NCBI GenBank assembly: GCA_003527885.1 | Contig: DPWB01000251.1 | Location: 1 to 5,855 of the forward strand | Source: Candidatus Competibacteraceae bacterium | GTDB lineage: Bacteria > Pseudomonadota > Gammaproteobacteria > Competibacterales > Competibacteraceae | Length of the DNA stretch: 5,855 nt | Direction of reading: 5' to 3' | Shown here: positions 1-5,801 of the stretch, piece by piece | How the letters are laid out: each line of letters opens with the position of its first letter | Numbering within the stretch: position 1 is the first letter of the stretch | Made by a program: the position numbers and the translations under genes | The notes under the pieces: model-generated | The model's input: only the letters and a program-made list of their open reading frames with translations | What the model was told of the DNA's origin: nothing | The model's database searches: none

Positions 1-21
1 TTCTTTATTTTTTTTTTTTTT
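1..21. other. Poly-T sequencing artefact at contig end
   Basis: Nearly pure T (ttcttta followed by a T run) directly outside the Illumina P5 sequence. On the opposite strand it reads as a run of A after the end of the adapter. Base callers typically produce this when a read runs past the end of a short library molecule. It is technical sequence, not genomic. Confidence 0.9.
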
Positions 22-91
22 AATGATACGGCGACCACCGAGATCTACACTAGATCGCTCGTCGGCAGCGTCAGATGTGTATAAGAGACAG
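22..91 (+). other. Illumina Nextera P5/i5 adapter contamination
   Basis: Three adapter parts sit in exact order. Positions 22-50 are the P5 flow-cell sequence, starting AATGATACGGCGACCACCGA. Positions 51-58 are an 8-base index, TAGATCGC, which I recognise as a standard Nextera i5 index (N501/S501). Positions 59-91 are the Read 1 transposase adapter, ending in the 19-base mosaic end AGATGTGTATAAGAGACAG at 73-91. The match is complete as far as I can check by eye. The insert begins at 92. The segment should be trimmed; any open reading frame crossing it is chimeric. Confidence 0.98.
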
Positions 92-151
92 TTTTTAAAG
101 TGTAGTGCTCGGTAGCGCGCCTGGTCAGTTTATCCGCCAAGCGCCGCGCGA

Positions 152-2686
152 CTAGTGAGAACGTCTGCGCTGATTTTCCAACGGCTCCTTCGTCTTGCGC
201 ACCGAGAGCTCGTTGAAGATGGCGATGTAATGGCTGATCTGATTTTCGGTGTCGCGCAACGCGGTGATTCTCAACCATTCGGGATAGAGTTCGCCGTTCT
301 TGCGGCGGTTGATAATTTTCCCCTGCCAGTGTCCTTGCCGCCCCAGCGACTCCCACATCACCCGGAAAAAATTCCGGTCGTGGCGGCCCGACGCCAGCAC
401 CCGCGGATTGCGGCCCCGTATCTCCTCCAGAGGGTAGCCGGTCATCTCGGTAAAGGCGCGGTTGACCGTCAGGATATGGTTCTGCCGGTCGCTGATCAGA
501 ATACCCTCGGCGCACCGTTCGCCGATGACGGCCAGCGGCGGTTCCTGTTGGGCCGGCCGCGGTTCGGTCACCTGCTGGACCAGGACGACTCGGGCGCGAC
601 AGCCCCCCCAATCGATGAGGTGAGACTTGGTGTGGACCTCGATCACCGCGCCATCCCGCCGGCGGTGCTTCCAAAGCCCCGGCCGATCCCGGCTCTCCCT
701 GGTCCAGGTCACAGGGTCGAGCAAGCGCCCGACATCCGTCTTGGGACGGATGTCGGCGATGCTCATACCCAAGAACTCCTCGCGGCTGTAACCGTATTGA
801 TCGATGGCGGCATCGTTCACCGCCAGAAACCGCGAGGTCGCCACATCGTAGACCCACATCGGAACCGGATTCGCCTCGAACAGAGTTCGGTAGCGAGCCT
901 CACCGCCCCGCAAGGCGTCCTCGGCGCGCTGGCGCCGTTGTTCCCGGTCCAGATTGTCGAGGGCAAAGGAGACATCGGCCACCATGCTGTCCAGCAAGTT
1001 GACCAGTTCGGGGTCGAAGAACTCCGGCTCGGACGCATAGAGGCTGAACGCGCCGATCACCGCGCCCGCGCGCTTTAGCGGAAAGGCGGCGCACGCGCGG
1101 ACGCCGGTGGTCGCCACCAGGATTTGCCAATCGGTTTCTCCGTTCCGATTTTGCAGCAGATCGTTGTCGAGCCAGTGCGCGCCGTCACTTAAAACCATGC
1201 GCGCCGGTTGGTAGGGCAACGCGGAGCCTTCCTGGATCGGCTCTCCCAGCGACACCAACCGACCGCGCAACTCGCCGAAAGCCGCCGCCACCCGAAGCTG
1301 GTGGGTCGTCGGGTCCAGCAGGCCGATCCAGGCCCCCTTGAGTTCGCCGCATTTCACCGCAATCCGGCAGACTTCCTCGAACAACTGGTCCGCAGTATGG
1401 TCCTGGCGGAGAATGATTTGGTTGGTCAGGCTCAGCGCCGCATAGAACCGACTGATCCGGGCCAGACGCTGCTCGATGCGTTTGCGGGGTGTGATATCGT
1501 CGATCACCACGATGAAGTAATGCGGCCAATTTTCGGCGGTCCGTAACAGCGACACCGTAAGGTTGACCCAGACGATGGTCCCGCTCCGGTGAAGGTAGCG
1601 CTTTTCCATCGAGTAGGTTTGGATCTGGCCCGTCAACAGCTGCTCGGATACCCAAATATCTTTTTCCAGATCATCGGGATGGGTGATTTCCTGAAAGGTT
1701 TTTTGCAGCAGCTCCCGACGTGAGTACCCCAGGATCGCGCACAGGCAGTCGTTCACCAGCAACCAACGCCCCTCGGGAGCGACGTGGGCCATGCCGACCG
1801 CCGCCTGTTCGAAGGTGGCGCGAAAACGCAGTTCCTGGGCAGCCAGCGCGGCTTCGGTCTGCTTGCGCTGGGAAATATCCCGAACGACCGATTGGAAATA
1901 GCGCCGGTCTTGATCGCTGAGGGGGCGCGCGCTGATCTCCACCGGAAACGGCGTGCCATCCTGTCGCGAATGCAGTCTTTCGAAAATGGCGCCGCCGGTT
2001 TGGGCGACGCGGCGGTAATCCTCGGTCAATGTTTCTTGGCAATCCGGATAGCGCAGCTCCCGAACGTGACGGCCGCGCAATTGTTCGGGCGTGCGACCGT
2101 AGTACTCCCGAACGCGGTCGTTGACTTCGATGATGGTGCCATCCTCATCCAAGAGCACGACCACATCCAGGGATTGCCGCAGCAAGACTTCGAAACGATG
2201 GCGTAACGCGGCCCGCTCCAGATCGCCGCGCAAGCGCTCCACCAGAAACCGCGTCTTGGCGCCGCGCCACCAAAAAAGGATGCCCGTCGTGCCGGCGGCC
2301 AGCGCAAACAACAGCATGAAGCTGAACCACGCCAACAACCGCGCGTTGATCGCCGCTTGGCCAAAATGGCGGGCGACCTCGTGATAAGCCAGCACCCCCG
2401 GTATGACGGTCACCACGACCAACAACAGGAATAAAATGGCCGGTAGCCAGTCGGTGCGCGGGGAGAGCTCGAAACGGGCTTCAGACTGTTTTTCGTTTTC
2501 CGGCGACCGGAGTAGAAAATACAGAAGCAGGGCTGTCACAACGACAAAGGTCCAGTCCTTGATCGTTTGCAGACGCGCGCTGGCCGCCGGATCGAGGCTC
2601 AACCAGAGGATCAGTTGATCGGAGCCCACCACCCAGATCGCCGCAATGATCAGGTACAGAACAGCCAGAAAGAACGAACGTTTCAT
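152..2686 (-). CDS. Membrane-anchored multi-PAS/GAF sensor protein without visible output domain
   Basis: Predicted inner-membrane sensor of 844 residues. Seen: four hydrophobic helices at about 5-25, 45-59, 80-101 and 117-140; PAS1 about 161-279 (ends VVRDISQRK); PAS2 about 286-404 (ends VVIDDITPRK); GAF about 413-579 (starts near YAALSLTNQIILR, with AWIGLLD); PAS3 about 597-709, whose C-terminal motif is degenerate (QVTEPRP); PAS4 about 719-834 (GRNPRVLASGRHDRNFF, HYIAIFNELSVRK). The N-terminus and PAS4 resemble sensors that normally continue into GGDEF/EAL or kinase domains. Here TAG at 152-154 follows ten residues after PAS4, and no GGDEF, EAL, HisKA or HATPase motif is present. I chose ATG 2684-2686 (MKRSFFLAVLYL) because family members start just before the first helix; an upstream in-frame ATG at 2717-2719 would add 11 residues. 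The ligand is unknown. It may act through a partner protein, or be a remnant of a longer protein. Confidence 0.88.
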   Translation of the reverse strand: MKRSFFLAVLYLIIAAIWVVGSDQLILWLSLDPAASARLQTIKDWTFVVVTALLLYFLLRSPENEKQSEARFELSPRTDWLPAILFLLLVVVTVIPGVLAYHEVARHFGQAAINARLLAWFSFMLLFALAAGTTGILFWWRGAKTRFLVERLRGDLERAALRHRFEVLLRQSLDVVVLLDEDGTIIEVNDRVREYYGRTPEQLRGRHVRELRYPDCQETLTEDYRRVAQTGGAIFERLHSRQDGTPFPVEISARPLSDQDRRYFQSVVRDISQRKQTEAALAAQELRFRATFEQAAVGMAHVAPEGRWLLVNDCLCAILGYSRRELLQKTFQEITHPDDLEKDIWVSEQLLTGQIQTYSMEKRYLHRSGTIVWVNLTVSLLRTAENWPHYFIVVIDDITPRKRIEQRLARISRFYAALSLTNQIILRQDHTADQLFEEVCRIAVKCGELKGAWIGLLDPTTHQLRVAAAFGELRGRLVSLGEPIQEGSALPYQPARMVLSDGAHWLDNDLLQNRNGETDWQILVATTGVRACAAFPLKRAGAVIGAFSLYASEPEFFDPELVNLLDSMVADVSFALDNLDREQRRQRAEDALRGGEARYRTLFEANPVPMWVYDVATSRFLAVNDAAIDQYGYSREEFLGMSIADIRPKTDVGRLLDPVTWTRESRDRPGLWKHRRRDGAVIEVHTKSHLIDWGGCRARVVLVQQVTEPRPAQQEPPLAVIGERCAEGILISDRQNHILTVNRAFTEMTGYPLEEIRGRNPRVLASGRHDRNFFRVMWESLGRQGHWQGKIINRRKNGELYPEWLRITALRDTENQISHYIAIFNELSVRKTKEPLENQRRRSH
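729..756 (-). repeat. Perfect 12-bp inverted repeat with 4-nt loop inside the sensor gene
   Basis: Bases 729-740 (CCGACATCCGTC) are perfectly complementary to 745-756 (GACGGATGTCGG), with only TTGG between. It lies in the part of the sensor gene encoding DIRPKTDVG in PAS3. No T-run follows on either strand, so it does not look like an intrinsic terminator. The pairing is directly visible; whether it does anything is unknown. Confidence 0.8.
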
Positions 2687-2737
2687 GAAAACCGAAATCA
2701 CTTCAAATCGGAAACCCATCGGTTAATTCAGCCGCAA

Positions 2738-2766
2738 ATAATAGGGCTATAAAACTCTAGTGGGAA
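2738..2766 (-). promoter_or_regulatory. Candidate sigma-70-type promoter for the sensor gene
   Basis: On the minus strand, TTCCCA (2766-2761, four of six matches to TTGACA) is followed after 17 bases by TATTAT (2743-2738, five of six matches to TATAAT). The spacing is ideal. Transcription would begin near 2731, leaving a leader of about 45 bases before the preferred ATG at 2686. It is a motif match only, in an AT-richer stretch where chance matches are more likely. Confidence 0.3.
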
Positions 2767-2938
2767 TAGCGGGCGCCATGACAGCGGCCAAACCGGCTTT
2801 TTCAAGCCATCCAAATTACAGTATAGGCCAAGGCCGACGGTCAGCGCGGATCGGGCGGATATGGCGGCCTTTGAACGTCGGCCACCGTGGCCCGGATTGA
2901 AAGGCCAATGTTTTGTAAAGCGATTTTATTTTTCGAGC

Positions 2939-2942
2939 GAGG
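2939..2942 (+). promoter_or_regulatory. Ribosome binding site deciding the small membrane protein start
   Basis: GAGG lies five bases before ATG 2948-2950. It supports starting there rather than at the in-frame ATG at 2861, whose extra 29 residues look like translated intergenic DNA. Confidence 0.55.
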
Positions 2943-2947
2943 TTCTC

Positions 2948-3190
2948 ATGCGGCGCGATGACGTCCTTCCTATCGTGGTTTCGCTCGGCATCACCGGTTT
3001 GCTGGTTTGGGGATTGGTGTATTTCGTCAATCACTGGTGGGGGCGACTGCCCAAAGCCGTGGCCCTGATGGTCTTCATTCTGCTGGCGGTCACGGTGATC
3101 GGTTATCCCATCTATGCCCTGGCGCGCTGGTCGGACCGCTATCTGGCGCGGGTGCGGGAAGCCAAGGCGCGCGGCGAACGGATCGAGTAG
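2948..3190 (+). CDS. Small two-helix membrane protein of unknown function
   Basis: 80 residues, not recognised as a named family. Seen: a short charged start (MRRDD), a first hydrophobic helix at about 7-26 (VLPIVVSLGITGLLVWGLVY), a short linker with two tryptophans (NHWWGRLPK), a second helix at about 37-55, and a basic tail (WSDRYLARVREAKARGERIE). This predicts an inner-membrane hairpin with both ends in the cytoplasm, from the positive charges of the tail. The stop is 36 bases before the mtfA start on the same strand, so the two are probably co-transcribed. A functional link with MtfA is inference. The start is chosen because GAGG lies at the right distance and the protein begins just before the first helix. 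Confidence 0.72.
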   Translation: MRRDDVLPIVVSLGITGLLVWGLVYFVNHWWGRLPKAVALMVFILLAVTVIGYPIYALARWSDRYLARVREAKARGERIE

Positions 3191-3226
3191 ACGTCCGATC
3201 ACCGCCCGAGCGCGAGCGCCGTCTTC

Positions 3227-4051
3227 ATGTTGGCGACTTTTAAAAACTGGCTGCGCGCCCGACGGCTGGCGCGCGTGCGCATTCCCGACGTTCGGTGGCG
3301 GACGGCGGTTGCGAACCTGCCGCTGCTGGCCGGTTTGACCTCGCCGGAGCTGGGACGGTTGCACGATCTGGCAAGCCTATTTCTGGCCGAGAAAGCGCTG
3401 GAGCCCGCCGGCGGGTTGACACTCTCGCCGGAGATGGGGCCGCTGATCGCCGCCCAAGCCTGCCTGCCGATTCTCAACCTGGGGCTGGAGTACTACCGGG
3501 GCTGGCGGTCGGTCATCCTGTACCCCGAAGGGTTTCTCGCCCGCCACGAATATACCGATCCGCTCGGCTTGGTCCACAGCGTCCACCGCCCCCTGATCGG
3601 CGAAGCCTGGGAGCGCGGCCCGGTGATTCTGTCCTGGGCCGACATCGCCGACACCCGCGACGAACCGGGCCTGAACGTGGTCATTCACGAAATGGCCCAC
3701 AAGCTGGATATGTTGAACGGCGAGGTCAACGGTTTGCCGCCGCTGCACCGAAACATGGCGGTGGCGGATTGGAGCCGCGCCTTCAACGCCGCTTACCGGC
3801 GGCTGTGCCGGGAAGTGGATCGGGGCCAGCCGACCGTGCTGGACCCCTACGCCGCCGAAAGCCCCGGTGAGTTTTTCGCCCTGATCAGCGAAGCCTTCTT
3901 CGAAACGCCCGCGCTGGTCAATAACGTTTATCCCGCCGTTTATCGGCAGCTCCAAGCCTTTTACCGACAAGACCCGCTCACGCGGCTGCCCGATCGCGGA
4001 AAACAGCGGCTCGCGCTCACGCTGTCGGACTCAATCCTTGAGAGCGAGTGA
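3227..4051 (+). CDS. mtfA: MtfA-family zinc metallopeptidase
   Basis: 274 residues, close to the roughly 265 of E. coli MtfA (Mlc titration factor A, DUF980/peptidase M90 family). Seen: the zinc motif HEMAH, with His154 and His158 as ligands and Glu155 as the catalytic base, followed by KLDMLNG, typical of the family; then DPYAAESPGEFFALISEAFF, where Glu215 is the likely third ligand and Tyr208 matches the conserved active-site tyrosine seven residues before it. There is no signal peptide, so it should be cytosolic. Known for the family: E. coli MtfA has aminopeptidase activity and binds the repressor Mlc, affecting ptsG. No Mlc or PTS gene is visible here, so its target is open. It follows the small membrane protein by 36 bases, probably in one transcript. 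The ATG has no strong ribosome binding site. The 3' end converges on the lipoprotein gene. Confidence 0.92.
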   Translation: MLATFKNWLRARRLARVRIPDVRWRTAVANLPLLAGLTSPELGRLHDLASLFLAEKALEPAGGLTLSPEMGPLIAAQACLPILNLGLEYYRGWRSVILYPEGFLARHEYTDPLGLVHSVHRPLIGEAWERGPVILSWADIADTRDEPGLNVVIHEMAHKLDMLNGEVNGLPPLHRNMAVADWSRAFNAAYRRLCREVDRGQPTVLDPYAAESPGEFFALISEAFFETPALVNNVYPAVYRQLQAFYRQDPLTRLPDRGKQRLALTLSDSILESE

Positions 4052-4087
4052 AGCAGAGGCAGATTTTTTGAGCGGAGGCGCTTCACT
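4047..4087. repeat. Inverted repeat spanning the convergent mtfA and lipoprotein stops
   Basis: AGTGAAGC (4047-4054) and GCTTCACT (4080-4087) are perfectly complementary, with a 25-base loop. The left arm contains the mtfA stop TGA; the right arm overlaps the lipoprotein stop (read on the minus strand at 4088-4086). The loop holds a run of six T at 4064-4069, but it lies inside the loop, not after the stem. It could help end or stabilise both transcripts, but is not a standard intrinsic terminator. Confidence 0.35.
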
Positions 4088-4574
4088 ACCAAAAATCGTC
4101 CAGCCGAGCCGGCTCCCAGTCAGCTCTGCGGACCCGCCAGCCATTATGGCCAGAGCGGACCAGTTCCAGCTCGAAGCGGTACAGATCGGCGTTCAATCCC
4201 ACCAACGCGCCGGCGTCCTGCACGGGCTTACCGGCCATGGCCACCGCCACGCTCGCCAGCGCCCGCTCCGACTCGGGAAATTCGATGCGGCGCATTCGGG
4301 TGAACAGATGGATGGATTGCTGGCGCAGAACATGCAGCCGGATCAGGTTTTCGACCGCCTTGCGGTCGAGCCCGCGCCGGTCGACATAATCCTCCGCGAT
4401 CAAGGCCCGCAGATCGCGGACGTTACGTTCCTCGGCGGCGGCGACCGCGGCGGCGACCAGCGCCCGGATTTCGGTTTCCGGCGAAGGTGGGCGCGAGCAA
4501 GCCCCCAACAGCAACACCAGGGCGAGCCCGAGCCACGGGCGCGAGGTTATGCGCTTCGACAGCCGGGGTGTCAT
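4086..4574 (-). CDS. Small lipoprotein, NTF2/SnoaL-like outline
   Basis: 162 residues. Seen: a basic start (MTPRLSKR), a hydrophobic signal peptide, and a lipobox LLGAC with the lipidated cysteine at residue 26. Ser27 at position +2 favours outer-membrane sorting over inner-membrane retention. The mature part begins with a helix (ETEIRALVAAAVAAAEERNV), followed by DLRALIAEDYVD and alternating segments ending FELELVR and WRVRRADWEP. This order resembles NTF2-like (nuclear transport factor 2/SnoaL) lipoproteins. No catalytic residue can be assigned, so the function is unknown. The ATG at 4574 has an excellent GGAGGG seven bases upstream; a GTG at 4589 would add five residues but has no such site. 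The gene is divergent from nudF and ends 34 bases from the convergent mtfA stop. Confidence 0.82.
   Translation of the reverse strand: MTPRLSKRITSRPWLGLALVLLLGACSRPPSPETEIRALVAAAVAAAEERNVRDLRALIAEDYVDRRGLDRKAVENLIRLHVLRQQSIHLFTRMRRIEFPESERALASVAVAMAGKPVQDAGALVGLNADLYRFELELVRSGHNGWRVRRADWEPARLDDFW
4435..4458 (-). repeat. Two tandem copies of a 12-bp unit in the lipoprotein gene
   Basis: GCGGCGGCGACC at 4435-4446 is repeated exactly at 4447-4458. It is in frame and encodes a doubled Val-Ala-Ala-Ala in the first helix of the mature lipoprotein. It looks like a small slippage duplication that keeps the reading frame. Confidence 0.75.
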
Positions 4575-4581
4575 GCGCCGG

Positions 4582-4587
4582 CCCTCC
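4582..4587 (-). promoter_or_regulatory. Strong ribosome binding site of the lipoprotein gene
   Basis: GGAGGG on the minus strand lies seven bases before ATG 4574-4572. It decides the start over the in-frame GTG at 4589-4587, which overlaps the site itself. Confidence 0.75.
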
Positions 4588-4648
4588 ACACCAGATTACA
4601 ATGGGCAACCGGTCTGTCCATTCTCTTTACTCCCTGCGGGAAGCGCCG

Positions 4649-5263
4649 ATGAATTATCAATTTGAAGTGCTCGATAAGTCCATTTGCTACAGCGGCTTTT
4701 TCCGCATGGAAAAATACCGGCTGCGCCACGAACTGTTCGCCGGCGGCTGGAGCGGCGAAATGAGCCGCGAGTGTCTGGAGCGCGGCCACGCTGTCGCGGT
4801 TTTGCTCTATGACCCCGGCACCGATCAGGTGGTCCTGCTAGAGCAGTTCCGAATCGGGGCGCTAGACTACCCGGTCGGCCCGTGGCTTTTGGAAATCGTC
4901 GCCGGCATCATGGACGACCCCGCCGAAACCGCCGAGGAGGTAGCCCGGCGCGAAACGATGGAGGAAGCCGGCTGCGTACCGCTGGAACTGGCGCCGATCT
5001 GCCGTTATCTGGTCAGTCCGGGCGGTACTTCGGAAAGCATCACCCTGTTTTGCGGCCGGGTCGATGCCGCAAGCGTCGCCAGCGGCGTACACGGGCTCGC
5101 CTCCGAGCACGAAGACATCCGGGTGCGGGTCGTATCCCGCACCGAAGCGCTGGATTTGTTGCAGGCCGGGCGCATCAACTCCGCCGCTCCGATCATCGCC
5201 CTGCAATGGCTCGAACTGAACCGGTCGAAGTTGCTGGAACGTTGGGGCGGCGGCGCGGCTTAA
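4649..5263 (+). CDS. nudF: ADP-ribose pyrophosphatase NudF (Nudix hydrolase)
   Basis: 204 residues, near the 209 of E. coli NudF, and similar along its whole length. It hydrolyses ADP-ribose to AMP and ribose 5-phosphate in the cytosol, needs Mg2+, and clears free ADP-ribose from NAD turnover. Seen: RHELFAGGWSGEMSRE and ERGHAVAVLLYDP at the N-terminus; VVLLEQFRIGA; LLEIVAG leading into the Nudix box at 86-110, with Arg101, Glu102, Glu105 and Glu106 of REXXEEXG; SPGGTSES at 123-130, typical of ADP-ribose-specific members; and ASEHEDIRV, where Glu153 and Glu155 match the acidic loop used in catalysis. Odd: the first glycine and glutamate of the box are six residues apart instead of five. The ATG at 4649 fits family length and has GGAAG upstream; an in-frame extension to 4487 would overlap the lipoprotein gene. 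The stop overlaps that of the convergent DUF7931-like gene. Confidence 0.95.
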   Translation: MNYQFEVLDKSICYSGFFRMEKYRLRHELFAGGWSGEMSRECLERGHAVAVLLYDPGTDQVVLLEQFRIGALDYPVGPWLLEIVAGIMDDPAETAEEVARRETMEEAGCVPLELAPICRYLVSPGGTSESITLFCGRVDAASVASGVHGLASEHEDIRVRVVSRTEALDLLQAGRINSAAPIIALQWLELNRSKLLERWGGGAA

Positions 5264-5769
5264 ACGCCCAACCAGCGCAAATCGGGATCGGCTTGCGACC
5301 GGTTCCAGACCTCGTGGAACAGCTCCAGCAGTTCCTTCATGCGTCCGCTCGGTTGCGGCTCATAAACCCCCGTCAGGTGGCGCGGATCGCTGAAACGCAG
5401 CAGCGCCCGCTCATCGGCGATCATGAAGGCCTGCCCCAGCTCCGGCCGGTCCGGCAATTCGTGCCGGTTCGGCGTGCGTAGGATCAGCGCGGATGTCAGC
5501 CGTTCGCCCAGCCGCACCAAGCCCGGACAGCCGTTGCGCCAATCCCGCGCGGGTGGCAGCACCAGTTGCAGACGCACTTTAGGCCGGTTGATCACACAGG
5601 TCCGTAGGGTGGAAAGCACTCCGGTATCGTTGTAGAGTTCCGGCCTTAGCAGCGGCGTGTACAGATACAAGGTGCGCCGCATCCCACCGAGCAGATCCAA
5701 CACGGCGCGGCGGCTGTCGTCCACCCCGTCAAGCGTCGTCGTCGTCAAGCTTTGGTTGTCGTCCGCCAT
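5260..5769 (-). CDS. DUF7931-like conserved protein, possibly PLD-like fold
   Basis: 169 residues, no signal peptide, predicted soluble. Seen: an early segment RRTLYLYTPLLRPELYN (31-47), KVRLQLVLPPARDW (64-77), LGERLTSALILRTPNRHELP (87-106), a strand pair FMIADERALLRF (115-126), and a C-terminal helix ending LFHEVWNRSQADPDLRWLGV. This resembles DUF7931 proteins of gammaproteobacteria, found alone or joined to GNAT acetyltransferases. The C-terminal helix recalls phospholipase D-like folds, but I see no HKD motif, so nuclease or lipase activity is unlikely. The family name is from memory and moderate; the function is unknown. ATG 5769 has GAGGTGA seven bases upstream and is preferred to the GTG at 5805. 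It lies 32 bases after the probable purB stop, so the two likely share a transcript. Its stop shares TTAA with nudF. Confidence 0.8.
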   Translation of the reverse strand: MADDNQSLTTTTLDGVDDSRRAVLDLLGGMRRTLYLYTPLLRPELYNDTGVLSTLRTCVINRPKVRLQLVLPPARDWRNGCPGLVRLGERLTSALILRTPNRHELPDRPELGQAFMIADERALLRFSDPRHLTGVYEPQPSGRMKELLELFHEVWNRSQADPDLRWLGV

Positions 5770-5776
5770 ATCACCG

Positions 5777-5783
5777 TCACCTC
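5777..5783 (-). promoter_or_regulatory. Ribosome binding site of the DUF7931-like gene
   Basis: GAGGTGA on the minus strand is seven bases before ATG 5769-5767. The alternative GTG (5805-5803) would overlap the upstream stop as GTGA, a typical coupling pattern, but it has no comparable site. Confidence 0.7.
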
Positions 5784-5801
5784 GCGTTCGGAAAGGCCGG
5801 C

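Larger units (their letters stand above)
2687..2947. other. Divergent intergenic region between sensor and small membrane protein
   Basis: It separates two genes read outward, so it should hold both promoters. Its ends (about 2700-2760 and 2905-2935) are AT-richer than the flanking genes. Besides the candidate promoter for the sensor, I see an 8-bp inverted repeat, GGCCGACG at 2832-2839 and CGTCGGCC at 2876-2883, with a 36-base gap. That is too wide for a terminator and too weak to call an operator. I found no RNA gene or good plus-strand promoter; TTGAAA at 2897-2902 has no good -10 partner. Confidence 0.5.

Noticed and set aside
73..91. Transposon end (Tn5 mosaic end) as a mobile element
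   Set aside because: The 19-base mosaic end is part of the Nextera adapter next to P5 and an index, so it is a library artefact.
45..857. 270-residue minus-strand open frame at the contig start
   Set aside because: It is an alternate frame of the sensor gene; its C-terminus is translated from Illumina adapter (VSYTHLTLPT) and it shows no domain.
155..1078. 307-residue plus-strand open frame opposite the sensor C-terminus
   Set aside because: It is antisense to recognisable PAS and GAF domains. Long antisense frames are expected in high-GC DNA; no recognisable domain or start signal.
2832..2883. 8-bp inverted repeat in the intergenic region as terminator or operator
   Set aside because: The 36-base gap is too long for a terminator, no T-run follows, and 8-bp GC-rich pairs at this distance are common by chance.
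2816..3364. 182-residue minus-strand open frame across the small membrane protein and the mtfA start
   Set aside because: Low-complexity composition rich in Arg, Gln and Pro, typical of a shadow frame. The plus-strand genes there have better evidence.
3377..3970. 197-residue minus-strand open frame opposite mtfA
   Set aside because: It lies opposite the conserved HEMAH metallopeptidase, and its own sequence resembles no known protein.
4575..4648. Promoters between the lipoprotein and nudF
   Set aside because: Promoters must lie near here, but the best -10 matches (TTTACT at 4626 plus strand, TGTAAT at 4600 minus strand) have no acceptable -35 at the right distance.
4038..4652. 204-residue plus-strand open frame opposite the lipoprotein
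   Set aside because: The minus strand has a signal peptide, lipobox and strong ribosome binding site; the plus frame has none of these.
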